A stretch of 64,000 bases of DNA from an uncultured Flavobacteriaceae bacterium (GTDB taxonomy: Bacteria; Bacteroidota; Bacteroidia; Flavobacteriales; Flavobacteriaceae), in NCBI GenBank assembly GCA_947488435.1, contig CANKZG010000002.1, positions 496,001 through 560,000 of the forward strand, read 5' to 3'. Below, one piece after another: positions 1 to 7,862 of this stretch (position 1 is the first letter of the stretch; each line of letters opens with the position of its first letter). The position numbers were made by a program, and so were the translations under genes. Under the pieces are notes generated by a model, which was not told where the DNA came from, made no database searches, and saw only the letters and a list, made by a program, of their open reading frames with translations.

Positions 1-596
1 ATATGGATGTCTGGCATAATTCCCTGATCCAAAATAACCTGAAACCCATCAAGGTTTGGTTTTGCACTTTGTAAAGCTTTCAAGCTATTGAGTTCTACCA
101 TAATAAAAGGCAGACCTACTGAGGCTAATTGCGGAAGGTGGGTTTCGCTTACAATGGCTTCTTCCGGAATGCTTAAGGCTTTGGCGATCGTAGCTACTTC
201 TAGGGTTTCCCCTAAGGAAAATTGTTCAGGAGCCTTTAACTCACAAAAAATACTATTGCTGTTTTCATTTAAAGCGATTTCTACCAATCCTGCTCGCTCT
301 TCAAAGGTGATTTGTTGTGCCGCACCGAGGTCACCTATAGTGGCGAGTACAAAGGCGGTTCCGATATTGGGGTGTCCGGCAAAGGGAACCTCTCGAGTGG
401 GGGTAAAGATGCGTATTTTTTTGGTATGTCCCTGGGTTGCCGGAAAAACAAAGGTAGTTTCAGAATAGTTGAACTCCCGGGCAATCTGCTGCATTTGTGT
501 GGTTGTCAATCCTGTGGCATTCGGCAAAACGGCAAGCTGATTTCCACCAAAGGCCGTATCGGTAAAAACATCGCAGACATAATATTGGTATTCCAT
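1..596 (-). CDS. PhzF family isomerase/epimerase-like protein, C-terminus cut by window edge
   Basis: The minus-strand frame opens at the ATG at 596-594 and runs off the window without a stop, so about 198 N-terminal residues are visible. The start MEYQYYVCDVFTDTAFGGNQ and the segments AREFNYSETTFVFP and PFAGHPNIGTAF are typical of the PhzF (phenazine biosynthesis-like) fold, including the conserved Glu of the SET segment and the GHP loop. PhzF relatives are cytoplasmic isomerases, and most have no known substrate. Nothing around it points to phenazine synthesis. The family is sure; the substrate is unknown. Confidence 0.9.
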   Translation of the reverse strand, partial: MEYQYYVCDVFTDTAFGGNQLAVLPNATGLTTTQMQQIAREFNYSETTFVFPATQGHTKKIRIFTPTREVPFAGHPNIGTAFVLATIGDLGAAQQITFEERAGLVEIALNENSNSIFCELKAPEQFSLGETLEVATIAKALSIPEEAIVSETHLPQLASVGLPFIMVELNSLKALQSAKPNLDGFQVILDQGIMPDIH

Positions 597-648
597 GGGA
601 TGAAATTACATATTATTTTAAAACCCTATTAACGATATTATCATAAGC

Positions 649-1134
649 TTACTCTAGCCACTTTTGTTTTCTTTCTGTAGCATCAAGAATATTGATGCCA
701 AATGCAAGTTTAAAATGTTCGGCTACTTCAAAGGCATCTTTTTTATCGAAAGTTCGATAAAATGTTTTGTGCTTATTTCGATCATAAAATAGATTAATAA
801 GGAATACCTCATCTGAAAAAGTAGTCGAAGCGCTCAAGGAATTTACTCGTTGCTTTTGTTTGCCTTTAAAAACTGAGATATATTCAAATCTTGGATTACT
901 TCTCCATTTGCCAAAATGAATTGCAAAAATTGACCATATGTTTCGATGGGTATTGTCATCCAAATTAACCTGTGAACCTTCGGAAGACGCCAAAAAAACC
1001 CCAAATGATGCCATGAAAAAACCAAATAGAATGCTTTGGTATATGATGACATAAAAGGCAAATAAAAACAAAATAATTCCAAATAACTTTTTAAAAAAGG
1101 AAACAGGTTTTAAATATGTGATAATATTTTCCAT
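649..1134 (-). CDS. Small membrane protein of unknown function
   Basis: A 161-residue protein with one long or two short hydrophobic helices at about residues 14-50, then a soluble domain of about 110 residues (EYISVFKGKQKQRV, FYRTFDKKDAFEVAEHF). The layout suggests an inner-membrane protein with a PH-like or otherwise small cytoplasmic domain, but I recognise no family. The ATG at 1134 is preceded by AT-rich sequence without a ribosome binding site, as is usual here. It lies alone between the PhzF-like gene and the RDD gene, with no close partner. Confidence 0.7.
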   Translation of the reverse strand: MENIITYLKPVSFFKKLFGIILFLFAFYVIIYQSILFGFFMASFGVFLASSEGSQVNLDDNTHRNIWSIFAIHFGKWRSNPRFEYISVFKGKQKQRVNSLSASTTFSDEVFLINLFYDRNKHKTFYRTFDKKDAFEVAEHFKLAFGINILDATERKQKWLE

Positions 1135-1282
1135 TTTCGATGAAAATTAGTTTCAAATATATATTTAAAATGACTGCTCTATTGACGTATGTAAATTACC
1201 AAATCAAGCCTTGAACTAATTCTATGGAAATATAGTGAAATAGCAGGACTATATATGAATGACATGCTACCTAAGAAGTACA

Positions 1283-1876
1283 CTACACCTCAACCACTCT
1301 GGTTTTGGACCATCGGTCGTGCCATCCAGAGGCTTCAGATCCTAAGAAAGAAAAGGCTTCAAAAGGAATAAAGCGCGTTGCCGAACGGATGACTATGGTT
1401 TCAAAATTGGGTTTTTTGCCTTTTTCATCCACTACTTTTGTTTTGGTAATATACTTAGCGATAGTTCGTCCGGTGGTAGCTTCCAGGGTAGTAAAATAGA
1501 TCATCCCGGCAATAAAGCCTAGCAGGTAATCGATTAGGATATTGTCTTGCTCAAATATGACAAAAGCCGAGGGGGCAAATACAAAAAATACCAAGCCCAG
1601 AAATACCCCGAAAATAAAATTAAAGATGAGTAAGAAAATTAAATCAATAAAATAGTTGGCCAAGCGTTTCTCCGAGCTTGCGGTTTTGCCCTCCAACTCT
1701 CGTTCAAACATGCCAGAAGCTACCTTTAACTTTAACTCTGCATCTTCTTCAAAAGTAGCACAAGTAGCTTCAAAAGCGGCGGGTTTGTTGGTAAGCTCAC
1801 AAATGATCCCTTGATCTAGATCAAACTTCTGATTTTTACAGATTTTACAAAATGCTAACTGCGCTTCTCGGGTCAT
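1283..1876 (-). CDS. RDD family membrane protein
   Basis: 197 residues. The first ~60 are soluble with a Cys pair (FCKICKNQKF) and a second pair (CELT...CATF), which could bind zinc. Then KRLANYFIDLIFLLIFNFIF begins the RDD domain: the Arg of the family name, a first helix with conserved Asp, a second helix around 85-105, and a third after a short loop (DYLLGFIAGMIYFTTLEATTG, then TIAKYITKTKVVDEKGKKP). The family is known only as multi-pass membrane proteins, some linked to ion exchange. The Cys-rich N-terminus is shared by many flavobacterial members. The function is unknown. Confidence 0.88.
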   Translation of the reverse strand: MTREAQLAFCKICKNQKFDLDQGIICELTNKPAAFEATCATFEEDAELKLKVASGMFERELEGKTASSEKRLANYFIDLIFLLIFNFIFGVFLGLVFFVFAPSAFVIFEQDNILIDYLLGFIAGMIYFTTLEATTGRTIAKYITKTKVVDEKGKKPNFETIVIRSATRFIPFEAFSFLGSEASGWHDRWSKTRVVEV

Positions 1877-1898
1877 AAGGGTTGGTTTTTGTTACTTT

Positions 1899-3215
1899 TT
1901 AAATATTAATATACAATTTTGATGGATCTATAATTTTTTCCTCTAACATATTTTGATTTTCTAATAATTGTAGCACCTCAAGCCAATCTTCCTTTTCTTG
2001 AAGTAGATGAAAGTTACTCTTTTGATATAATACTAGATCTACCATGCAATCCAATGAATTTTTTTCAAAATCAATACTTTCTCTTGCATATTTCATAACA
2101 TGTTTTAAAGCGTCTTCTCTATTTTTATCTGCAAATTCCCACCCATCTATAATGGAATCAACCATCTTTCTTACAAGAGGCCTTCTGGTCTTAATAATAT
2201 TTTCTGTAGTAACTAATGTGTCACCAAATCCAGGCATACCAAGATCATTATTAAATTCAAATTGTTTAATGTCAATGTTCATGTTTTTGATTTTTAATGG
2301 TTCATGACCCTTGTAACCCAACCAAACATCAACTTCATCGTTATAAAAAGGTTCAAGATCCATACCAGTTTGTACAAACAATACATCGTTTTCATCCAAC
2401 CCATGAAGTCTTAGTATTTCTTTAATATAAATTTCAGTTTCATATCCCTCTTGGATAGCAATTTTTTTTCCTTTTAAATCTTCAATTTTGTTAATACCCT
2501 CTTTATTCGCACGAACGATCATAGTAAAAGGATTGGTTTTTACAATTGGAAGAACACTTCTAACTTTTTGATCATTTAATTGCATTCTAACAACATCCAG
2601 ACCTGCTCTAACAGAGAATTCATATTTTGATGCATCAAAGCCACGGATGGCTAGAGGGGATGATAAGTCTGGTTCTACTGTTTCAACTTTTAATCCATTT
2701 TTTTCAAAAATACCTTCTTCAATTGCACAATAAATTCCAGCAAATTGAGATTGATGAGTCCAAAGTAATTGAATAGATACTTTTTTTAATAGTCTATTAT
2801 GAGCAACAGTTAATAGAATAATTGCGGTAATTAAAAGAACTATACTTGTCAGGTACAAGTAAAAATAAAATAATTTCGAATCTAATTGGATTTCAGTCAT
2901 TTGTATTGTTAAATCTATACTTTTGACATATGTTGCTAATAGAATTATTCCGATTCCAACAGTAGTGGCTAACCTTCTATAAAACCTCCCTTTTCTATAG
3001 GTCCAATTAAACCTATCTATATATGTTGGAAGGCTTAACCAAGCAGAACCAGAAAATATTAGAACCGCAATTGTGTCGATTTCCCTGAAATTAATTTTCC
3101 CATCATTGAAAATTGAGGTAATAAAAATCTGAGTGAATATTGGAAGTACTTGTAATAAAACATATAGTGAACAGAATTTAATAATTTTTTTATTTAGGAG
3201 TTTCGATTTAAACAT
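1899..3215 (-). CDS. Membrane-anchored NMT1/ThiY-type substrate-binding protein
   Basis: Starting at the ATG at 3215 the protein has 438 residues. A TTG-initiated extension to 3272 is open but adds only an unlikely polar leader. About 150 N-terminal residues carry four hydrophobic helices. The rest is a periplasmic-binding-protein fold of the NMT1/THI5-like (SsuA/ThiY) type: VSIQLLWTHQSQFAGIYCAI, GIFEKNGLKVE, IEDLKGKKIAIQEGYE and GYKGHEP. Such proteins normally bring pyrimidine precursors or sulfonates to an ABC transporter, but no permease or ATPase gene lies nearby. Fusion to a polytopic membrane domain suggests a sensor or solitary receptor. The gene sits at the 3' end of the accessory block. 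Confidence 0.8.
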   Translation of the reverse strand: MFKSKLLNKKIIKFCSLYVLLQVLPIFTQIFITSIFNDGKINFREIDTIAVLIFSGSAWLSLPTYIDRFNWTYRKGRFYRRLATTVGIGIILLATYVKSIDLTIQMTEIQLDSKLFYFYLYLTSIVLLITAIILLTVAHNRLLKKVSIQLLWTHQSQFAGIYCAIEEGIFEKNGLKVETVEPDLSSPLAIRGFDASKYEFSVRAGLDVVRMQLNDQKVRSVLPIVKTNPFTMIVRANKEGINKIEDLKGKKIAIQEGYETEIYIKEILRLHGLDENDVLFVQTGMDLEPFYNDEVDVWLGYKGHEPLKIKNMNIDIKQFEFNNDLGMPGFGDTLVTTENIIKTRRPLVRKMVDSIIDGWEFADKNREDALKHVMKYARESIDFEKNSLDCMVDLVLYQKSNFHLLQEKEDWLEVLQLLENQNMLEEKIIDPSKLYINI

Positions 3216-3283
3216 TTTCCAATATTTTGAGTTTACTTCACAATGTGAATCATTGCATATGACCAGTTGCAATGTTTTTTAGG

Positions 3284-3299
3284 CATGACTAATGTCATG
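3284..3299. repeat. Short perfect inverted repeat upstream of the NMT1-type gene
   Basis: CATGAC (3284-3289) and GTCATG (3294-3299) are perfect 6-base arms around TAAT. The site lies 69 bases upstream of the ATG at 3215 and next to repeat copy A. It could be an operator for a dimeric regulator or one arm of the cassette-like junctions in this block. Confidence 0.4.
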
Positions 3300-3325
3300 T
3301 GAAAAAATACCAACCGATACTACTT

Positions 3326-3442
3326 CTCAGAATCTTAAAAGGGGAGGGGATATTAGGACTTTTGTTGTGAACAAGATATACATTTTTTAAGAAGAAAACG
3401 ACTATATATGCTATTTTGATTGAAACTTCATCAAAAGATGAT
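3326..3442. repeat. Interspersed intergenic element, copy A
   Basis: About 117 bases share order and sequence with copies at 6856-6978 and 7741-7850. Common parts are the G-rich core (AATCTTAAAAGGGGAGGGGA here), TATTAGGACTT after it, and TTTTGATTGAAAC followed by ATCAAAAG at the far end. Reading frames through the copies do not agree, so it is not a conserved short gene. It lies between the four-helix membrane gene and the NMT1-type gene, and fills most of a 302-base stretch without genes. Confidence 0.75.
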
Positions 3443-3517
3443 GTATATGATTTAAGAATGTTAGAATAGTTCTATAGCTATCCTAAAAAAAGTTAATTAT
3501 AGGATTCTTTGCCGTAT

Positions 3518-3913
3518 TTAACCGTCCAATTTAGTTCCCGTAAAAACGTTGATAATCAAGAATACGGTAATGCCAGAAACACCTAGAAAATGAATGACTC
3601 CAATTATTTTAACGTAAACATTGTCGGATTTTATTCGGTTTTCGATGGTATACGGCACTTGGGCCCATAATAAGGCTAATATCAACCCTATAGGATACAT
3701 ATAAATCTGTTCCGAAGAGGTATCTTCTTTATTGACCAAGTATTCTAGAAATACAAAAACAACCCCACTAAAGGCCGCACCAAAAATGGTGGTCACAATT
3801 TTACCGAAGGAATTGTCATCTTTAATTTTCGATAAGCCATAATTAAGAACGCCTCCTACAAAGGCACCCATACAAAGCATTCCAATAAATTCAATATTTT
3901 TAAATACATCCAT
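3518..3913 (-). CDS. Four-helix membrane protein of unknown function
   Basis: 131 residues with four predicted membrane helices (about 8-28, 38-60, 72-90, 102-124) and short polar loops. The GAFVGGVLNYGLSKIK and TTIFGAAFSGVVFVFLEYL segments are glycine/alanine-rich. I recognise no family; small four-helix proteins of this kind are common accessory genes in flavobacteria. It is flanked by repeat copy A downstream and a hairpin upstream, so it is transcribed from its own start or as part of the minus-strand series. Confidence 0.7.
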   Translation of the reverse strand: MDVFKNIEFIGMLCMGAFVGGVLNYGLSKIKDDNSFGKIVTTIFGAAFSGVVFVFLEYLVNKEDTSSEQIYMYPIGLILALLWAQVPYTIENRIKSDNVYVKIIGVIHFLGVSGITVFLIINVFTGTKLDG

Positions 3914-3956
3914 AGTTTTGGTTTTTGGTTGGTTTATAATTTTAAATTTTCATAAG

Positions 3957-3992
3957 TAAGAACAAATAATTGCTTATAATCATTATTGTATC
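3957..3992. repeat. Hairpin-forming repeat shared with 4818-4858
   Basis: The stretch GTAAGAACAAATAATTGC, then TTATAATCATTATTG, has AATAAT/ATTATT arms. It matches the junction at 4818-4858 (AGAACAA, two or three bases, AATTGCTTATA). The two copies flank the lipoprotein gene at 4003-4698, as expected for cassette junctions or for a duplicated terminator-like element. Confidence 0.5.
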
Positions 3993-4002
3993 TTCCATTT
4001 TT

Positions 4003-4698
4003 TTACAAACTTTCAATGTACCATTTATTCATTCTATTAACTAGCTTTATTTTTTCCAATCGATTTGAACTTGCCCCAATTGCAATTTCTATTTCAGCAA
4101 TCGCACTTTTCATTTTTGATTCACCAATAATTCTACCGTTTTCAAATTCTTGTACAAATTGATTTTGTATTTCAGTTGGTTGCATTTCCAAAAGACATAT
4201 TTTACGAGTATCTATGTCATTTTCTCCATAAGGATCACATAAATTTCTTAATTTACTAAAATCTCTGTTTTTTGCTGATTCGAACAAATAATTAATAACA
4301 CCTTCAGGTGAATTTTGGAAATCGAATGTCTCACGTAGATTAGTAAGAGAAATTTCTTTTTCTAATTTTTGAATGTAACTGGTCAATTGTCTTATTTTTT
4401 TATTTTGTTTGGCAAGTTGTTTTTCTTTTATCGAGCTCGAGCGACCTAATTGGAATTTGTTTATTTGAATTAGATTATTTTTCTCTTGTTCTAATAACTT
4501 TTTTAATCGATCAACTTCATTCATCAAATCTATTTTTAGTTTAGATTTTCCGACTTCAATTTTTTCCAAATGAATTCTTTCTTTCTCTTTTTGTCTAAGT
4601 TCAATTTGAGACTTTTCTTGTTCAATCTCTTTTTTGCCTTTTCCACATGAAATTGTAAGAGCAATTAAGCCAATAATTAGAGTGTGATTTATTTTCAT
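4003..4698 (-). CDS. Lipoprotein with coiled coil and NTF2-like C-terminal domain
   Basis: 231 residues. The N-terminus is a lipoprotein signal (LIGLIALTISC, lipid Cys at residue 18). Residues ~25-115 are charged, mainly Lys, Glu and Gln, and probably form a coiled coil (KEIEQEKSQIELRQKEKERI, KLEKEISL). The last ~110 residues (SPEGVINYLFESAKNRDFSK, then KLVNRMNKWYIESL) have the pattern of DUF4878/NTF2-like domains found in many Bacteroidetes lipoproteins. It is predicted to sit in the outer or inner membrane facing the periplasm. The gene is clearly more AT-rich than the flanking core genes. Confidence 0.72.
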   Translation of the reverse strand: MKINHTLIIGLIALTISCGKGKKEIEQEKSQIELRQKEKERIHLEKIEVGKSKLKIDLMNEVDRLKKLLEQEKNNLIQINKFQLGRSSSIKEKQLAKQNKKIRQLTSYIQKLEKEISLTNLRETFDFQNSPEGVINYLFESAKNRDFSKLRNLCDPYGENDIDTRKICLLEMQPTEIQNQFVQEFENGRIIGESKMKSAIAEIEIAIGASSNRLEKIKLVNRMNKWYIESL

Positions 4699-4817
4699 AT
4701 CTGTTTACTTTCTTAAGGTTTTACTTAACGATCTTGGTTTGAGTAGTTCCGTGATTTAAAGCCAAACTTTACAAATGCACACCAAACTTAAAATCCGTGA
4801 GGAATTTCCAAATTAGG

Positions 4818-4858
4818 CGAGAACAATCAATTGCTTATAGCAATTGTTATGCGTTCGT
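4818..4858. repeat. Long imperfect hairpin at a gene junction
   Basis: AATTGC (4829-4834) and GCAATT (4840-4845) are perfect arms around TTATA. The pairing continues imperfectly outward, with CGAGAAC on one side and GCGTTCG on the other. It closes the 165-base junction between the OLD-type gene and the lipoprotein gene, and shares sequence with 3957-3992. There is no strong U-run, so a simple rho-independent terminator is a poor explanation. Confidence 0.5.
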
Positions 4859-4863
4859 GTTTT

Positions 4864-6780
4864 TTATTCCTTTATAAATTCAACTATTCTGTCTGTTAAT
4901 TCGAGTAATTGATTTGATTTGATTCCATCTTCCCAAGCAAGTTCTAACATTTTTGCAATAGCCAATGGATTCTTTTTAAGCCCACCTGCATTACCATAAT
5001 GAGCAATTGCTTTGTCAGCATATTCACGTAGATTTTCAGCGAACTCTATTGAAATTTCACTAGTCAAGTTGGTTTTCCAAGAGGTTAAATTCTCTTTTAT
5101 TATTGAACTATTTGGCCATTCGCTTTCCGAGTCCAAATTCATTAATCCAAGAATTGCCTTATTATCCTTTTTATGTTTAATGATTTCACATTCTCTTGTT
5201 TTATCCGTGTCGCTATCGTAAATAACCATTGTCGGGATATCAAGTAGTTTGGCCATTGCTAATGGCTTTATAAGTTTGTTTTTACCTTCAACAGGAACAA
5301 TATGACAACCATGACGCCTAAATTCAATCATCTTGTTTGTTAAAAATAAATATGAGTTTATGTGCGCTACGTCTTCATGACCTTCAACCAATATAAGTTT
5401 TTTGCAGAAAAACATTTCATTAATTACAGGGTTTAAGGAAGGATAAAGTTTAGCAACCATACCGGTTTCTGTAACAAGCTTTTCTCCAACTTTATGAAGT
5501 TCATCTGCCAAATCTTTGTACGACAATCGCTTTACTTTTGTCTCGCTAGGTTCTCCAACTTCACAAACTAACCTTATTTTATCAAAACTATCTCCAGGTA
5601 TAAACAACGGATTATGTGTACAAATTATGATTTGAGAATTTGACTGAGATAAATCAAATAAGGTTTCTGCTAAATATCTTGCTTGAGGTGGATGTTGAAA
5701 CAATTCAGGTTCTTCAATTCCCATTATTAAAGTAGGAACATTTTCGGATTCGAAACTTGTTAGCTCCTGTAATAAGGCTAACATGTAAGAACGCTGTAAA
5801 CCGTGCCCAAACCTAGATAACTCTCCTTCAAAACCTCTTTCTCCAACTTTTAATCCTGCAAGTGGCTCCTCAATTTTAATTGATTTATCTGGATGCTGTT
5901 TCCATTGAATTGAAGCTGAAATATTTGGATGAGCCCAATTAGCTAGGCGGTCTTGAAGTGAATTTGAAATATCGTCTAAAGTTTTCTGTTCCGCATCGAG
6001 TAGTTTTTGATATTTCTCTCGAACGTTATTTCTTAATTCTCTTACTTTTTCATCAAAAGAAACTTTTGACCTAACTGTTCTAGCCAAAAGTTGACCAAGT
6101 GCAGATTTTGTAGATTCCTCACTTTCTTCAGTTGCATCCTTAATAGCTGGAACAAAAATCCATTGAATATGAGATTCAAGTTTGTTAACACCTCTTGAAA
6201 CACCATAAAATTGATCTTCGCTAGGAATCAAAACACAATTGGTAGGATTATTAGACTCATATTCATGTAAGGCCAAAATCATATCGGCTTTTGAATTTGC
6301 CGAATTAATATCAATATATTTTTCTCTAAATGATTTAAATATTTCTTTTAATTCCGTTACTTTTGCTCCATTCTTGTCGGCTTCGAAAAATTTTCTAAAT
6401 TCTTCCATTCCAAGACGGTTACCGTATTGCTTTACATCTGCTTTTTCCAAAATTGCATCATATTTTGCAACTGCTGTTACTACTAATTTATCTTGTCTTA
6501 CATAATCAGAAAGTTCTTCTTTAGCCCCGTCTGACAAAGAAGAAAAAGTAACTCTAATTTTAATATCCTTTGAAGTGTCTGAATGATGAAAGTCGTTGGC
6601 AGAAAGTTTTAGTAAATCGGTTTGGCTATCTTTATTTTGTCTAAAAAATAAATTCAATGCATGGAAAACTGTTGATTTTCCAACACCATTTGGTCCAACA
6701 AATGAAGTATAATTATCGAATTCTATTAGCTCTTCTTTATAAGCTCGAAAGTTTTCAATTTTGATTGATTCAATTTTCAT
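4864..6780 (-). CDS. OLD-family ATP-dependent nuclease (AAA ATPase plus TOPRIM)
   Basis: 638 residues. The N-terminal ABC/SMC-like ATPase half has Walker A GPNGVGKST at 29-37, a Walker B-like segment TLIMGIEEPELFQHPP near 350, and the H-loop ICTHNP near 385. The C-terminal half is a TOPRIM nuclease: KLILVEGHEDV near 460 supplies the catalytic Glu, and VIYDSDTD near 520 supplies the metal-binding Asp pair. OLD proteins are DNA nucleases. Class 1 members stand alone, while class 2 members pair with a UvrD-like helicase, as in Gabija. No helicase follows here, so this looks like a solitary class 1 protein. A phage-defence role is inferred from family and from the cassette-like setting. Confidence 0.88.
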   Translation of the reverse strand: MKIESIKIENFRAYKEELIEFDNYTSFVGPNGVGKSTVFHALNLFFRQNKDSQTDLLKLSANDFHHSDTSKDIKIRVTFSSLSDGAKEELSDYVRQDKLVVTAVAKYDAILEKADVKQYGNRLGMEEFRKFFEADKNGAKVTELKEIFKSFREKYIDINSANSKADMILALHEYESNNPTNCVLIPSEDQFYGVSRGVNKLESHIQWIFVPAIKDATEESEESTKSALGQLLARTVRSKVSFDEKVRELRNNVREKYQKLLDAEQKTLDDISNSLQDRLANWAHPNISASIQWKQHPDKSIKIEEPLAGLKVGERGFEGELSRFGHGLQRSYMLALLQELTSFESENVPTLIMGIEEPELFQHPPQARYLAETLFDLSQSNSQIIICTHNPLFIPGDSFDKIRLVCEVGEPSETKVKRLSYKDLADELHKVGEKLVTETGMVAKLYPSLNPVINEMFFCKKLILVEGHEDVAHINSYLFLTNKMIEFRRHGCHIVPVEGKNKLIKPLAMAKLLDIPTMVIYDSDTDKTRECEIIKHKKDNKAILGLMNLDSESEWPNSSIIKENLTSWKTNLTSEISIEFAENLREYADKAIAHYGNAGGLKKNPLAIAKMLELAWEDGIKSNQLLELTDRIVEFIKE

Positions 6781-6814
6781 TTTCAGTTGGTTTTAACATG
6801 GCATGCAACAACCA

Positions 6815-6846
6815 GGTATAACAAATAAACATATATACGTTATACC
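6815..6846. repeat. Perfect 8-base inverted repeat upstream of the OLD-type gene
   Basis: GGTATAAC (6815-6822) and GTTATACC (6839-6846) form an 8-base stem with a 16-base AT-rich loop. The site is 35 bases upstream of the ATG at 6780 and touches repeat copy B. The arms somewhat resemble the short core boxes of integron attC sites, but an operator is equally possible. Confidence 0.5.
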
Positions 6847-6855
6847 CGAGTATTA

Positions 6856-6978
6856 TCTCTCAAAATCTTAAAAGGGGGAGGGAATATTAGGACTTCTTAA
6901 TACCTAAGATAGGTTTTTCATCTAAGGAATACTAGCACAGAAATCATTTTGATTGAAACGCTATCAAAAGTTGATGGA
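6856..6978. repeat. Interspersed intergenic element, copy B
   Basis: This is the best preserved copy. It has the G-rich core (AATCTTAAAAGGGGGAGGGA), then ATATTAGGACTT, then TACCTAAGATAGG shared with copy C, and finally TTTTGATTGAAACGCTATC followed by AAAAG, shared with copy A. It lies between the tail-anchored gene and the OLD-type gene, with the same orientation as A and C. Confidence 0.75.
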
Positions 6979-7051
6979 AAATGGTTAAAAACAGCATGCA
7001 TAAGTAACTTGAGTTAGCTTAAAATACATGACTACTTTAGTTCAGATGCAT

Positions 7052-7666
7052 TCAAAACCATATATAAGAGAGTATAGAAATCAAGGCAAAAATTAGGGCC
7101 ATAAAAATCAAGAAGTTTTTTTGTAAGTTGTTTTTTTGTAAGTTGTTTTTTTTGATTTTAATAGGGTTTTTGTTCAATTCAAATAACTGGCCTACACTTT
7201 TGTTCGGTTTTGTATAATCAACAAACGTTGTTTTTCCTTGTCCTACACCCTCTGGAGGAGTTGGTCCTATTCCAATCTCCGTTATCATGTATAAGTAATA
7301 TTCGTTAGGCTTTCTAAGCCAAAAATCAGACCAAATCCTTCCATTATGTCCTGGCGCAATATCTCTCCAACAATGGTTATTTCCCACGGTATACCCATCT
7401 CTATCAATAATACTGAATGCAAACTGAATGCGCTGATGGATTGAAGATTGATTGATTACTGAAAAACCAAAATGATAAACGGAATAATATTTTGTTCTAG
7501 TACCGCCACCACTACCTTGACCATTGCTAACATGGACATCTTGGGTATAGGTATAACTTTGTTGACTAGAACCAATGTAGATTTCTTTTATAGAAATATT
7601 GTTGACTTTTGGCAAGGGAATTTGTAAATCCCCAACAACTATTGTTCGCTCAATTTTTACATTCAT
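7052..7666 (-). CDS. Tail-anchored protein of unknown function
   Basis: 204 residues. There is no signal peptide at the N-terminus. Residues 1-150 look like one or two beta-sandwich units with a glycine-rich loop (SNGQGSGGGTRTKYYS) and several Trp/Tyr (CWRDIAPGHNGRIWSDFW). A Lys/Asn-rich linker contains the repeat NNLQK twice, and a single hydrophobic helix (FLIFMALIFALISILSYIWF) ends the protein. That suggests a cytoplasmic domain anchored at the C-terminus. I recognise no family. The gene lies between element copies B and C. Confidence 0.7.
   Translation of the reverse strand: MNVKIERTIVVGDLQIPLPKVNNISIKEIYIGSSQQSYTYTQDVHVSNGQGSGGGTRTKYYSVYHFGFSVINQSSIHQRIQFAFSIIDRDGYTVGNNHCWRDIAPGHNGRIWSDFWLRKPNEYYLYMITEIGIGPTPPEGVGQGKTTFVDYTKPNKSVGQLFELNKNPIKIKKNNLQKNNLQKNFLIFMALIFALISILSYIWF
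7123..7152. repeat. 15-base tandem repeat inside the tail-anchored gene
   Basis: GTAAGTTG followed by seven T occurs twice in a row (7123-7137 and 7138-7152), preceded and followed by further T-runs. On the coding strand it encodes the duplicated NNLQK linker. A 15-base unit keeps frame, but the 7-8 base homopolymers could slip and truncate the membrane anchor. Confidence 0.7.
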
Positions 7667-7740
7667 GACTTCTTGAGTTTATCCTAAAAATTAGGGAATA
7701 AAATAATTTTATTTGACTTAAAATAAATACAGGTATTGCT

Positions 7741-7850
7741 TAAAACCTTAAGGGGGGAGAAGGCATTCGAATTTTAGCAGTACCCAAGATAGGAATTTCT
7801 TATGAAGAAAAATAGCTTGTGTTTATTTTGATAGGATCCCAATCAATAAA
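7741..7850. repeat. Interspersed intergenic element, copy C
   Basis: This is the most diverged copy. It keeps AACCTTAAGGGGGGAGAAGG in place of the G-rich core, TACCCAAGATAGGAATTTCT matching copy B, and TATTTTGAT close to the rluE-like stop codon. It marks the boundary between the accessory block and the core genes that follow. Confidence 0.6.
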
Positions 7851-7862
7851 CATAGTAAAGGA

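Noticed and set aside
88-632. Open frames on the plus strand over the PhzF-like gene
   Set aside because: They lie opposite a clear PhzF frame and have no recognisable content.
3215-3272. Extension of the NMT1-type protein to a TTG at 3272
   Set aside because: The ATG at 3215 gives a normal membrane start, while the extension has a polar leader with scattered Cys/His.
4864-6780. Gabija system (GajA plus GajB)
   Set aside because: The TOPRIM protein is present, but no UvrD-like helicase follows on either side.
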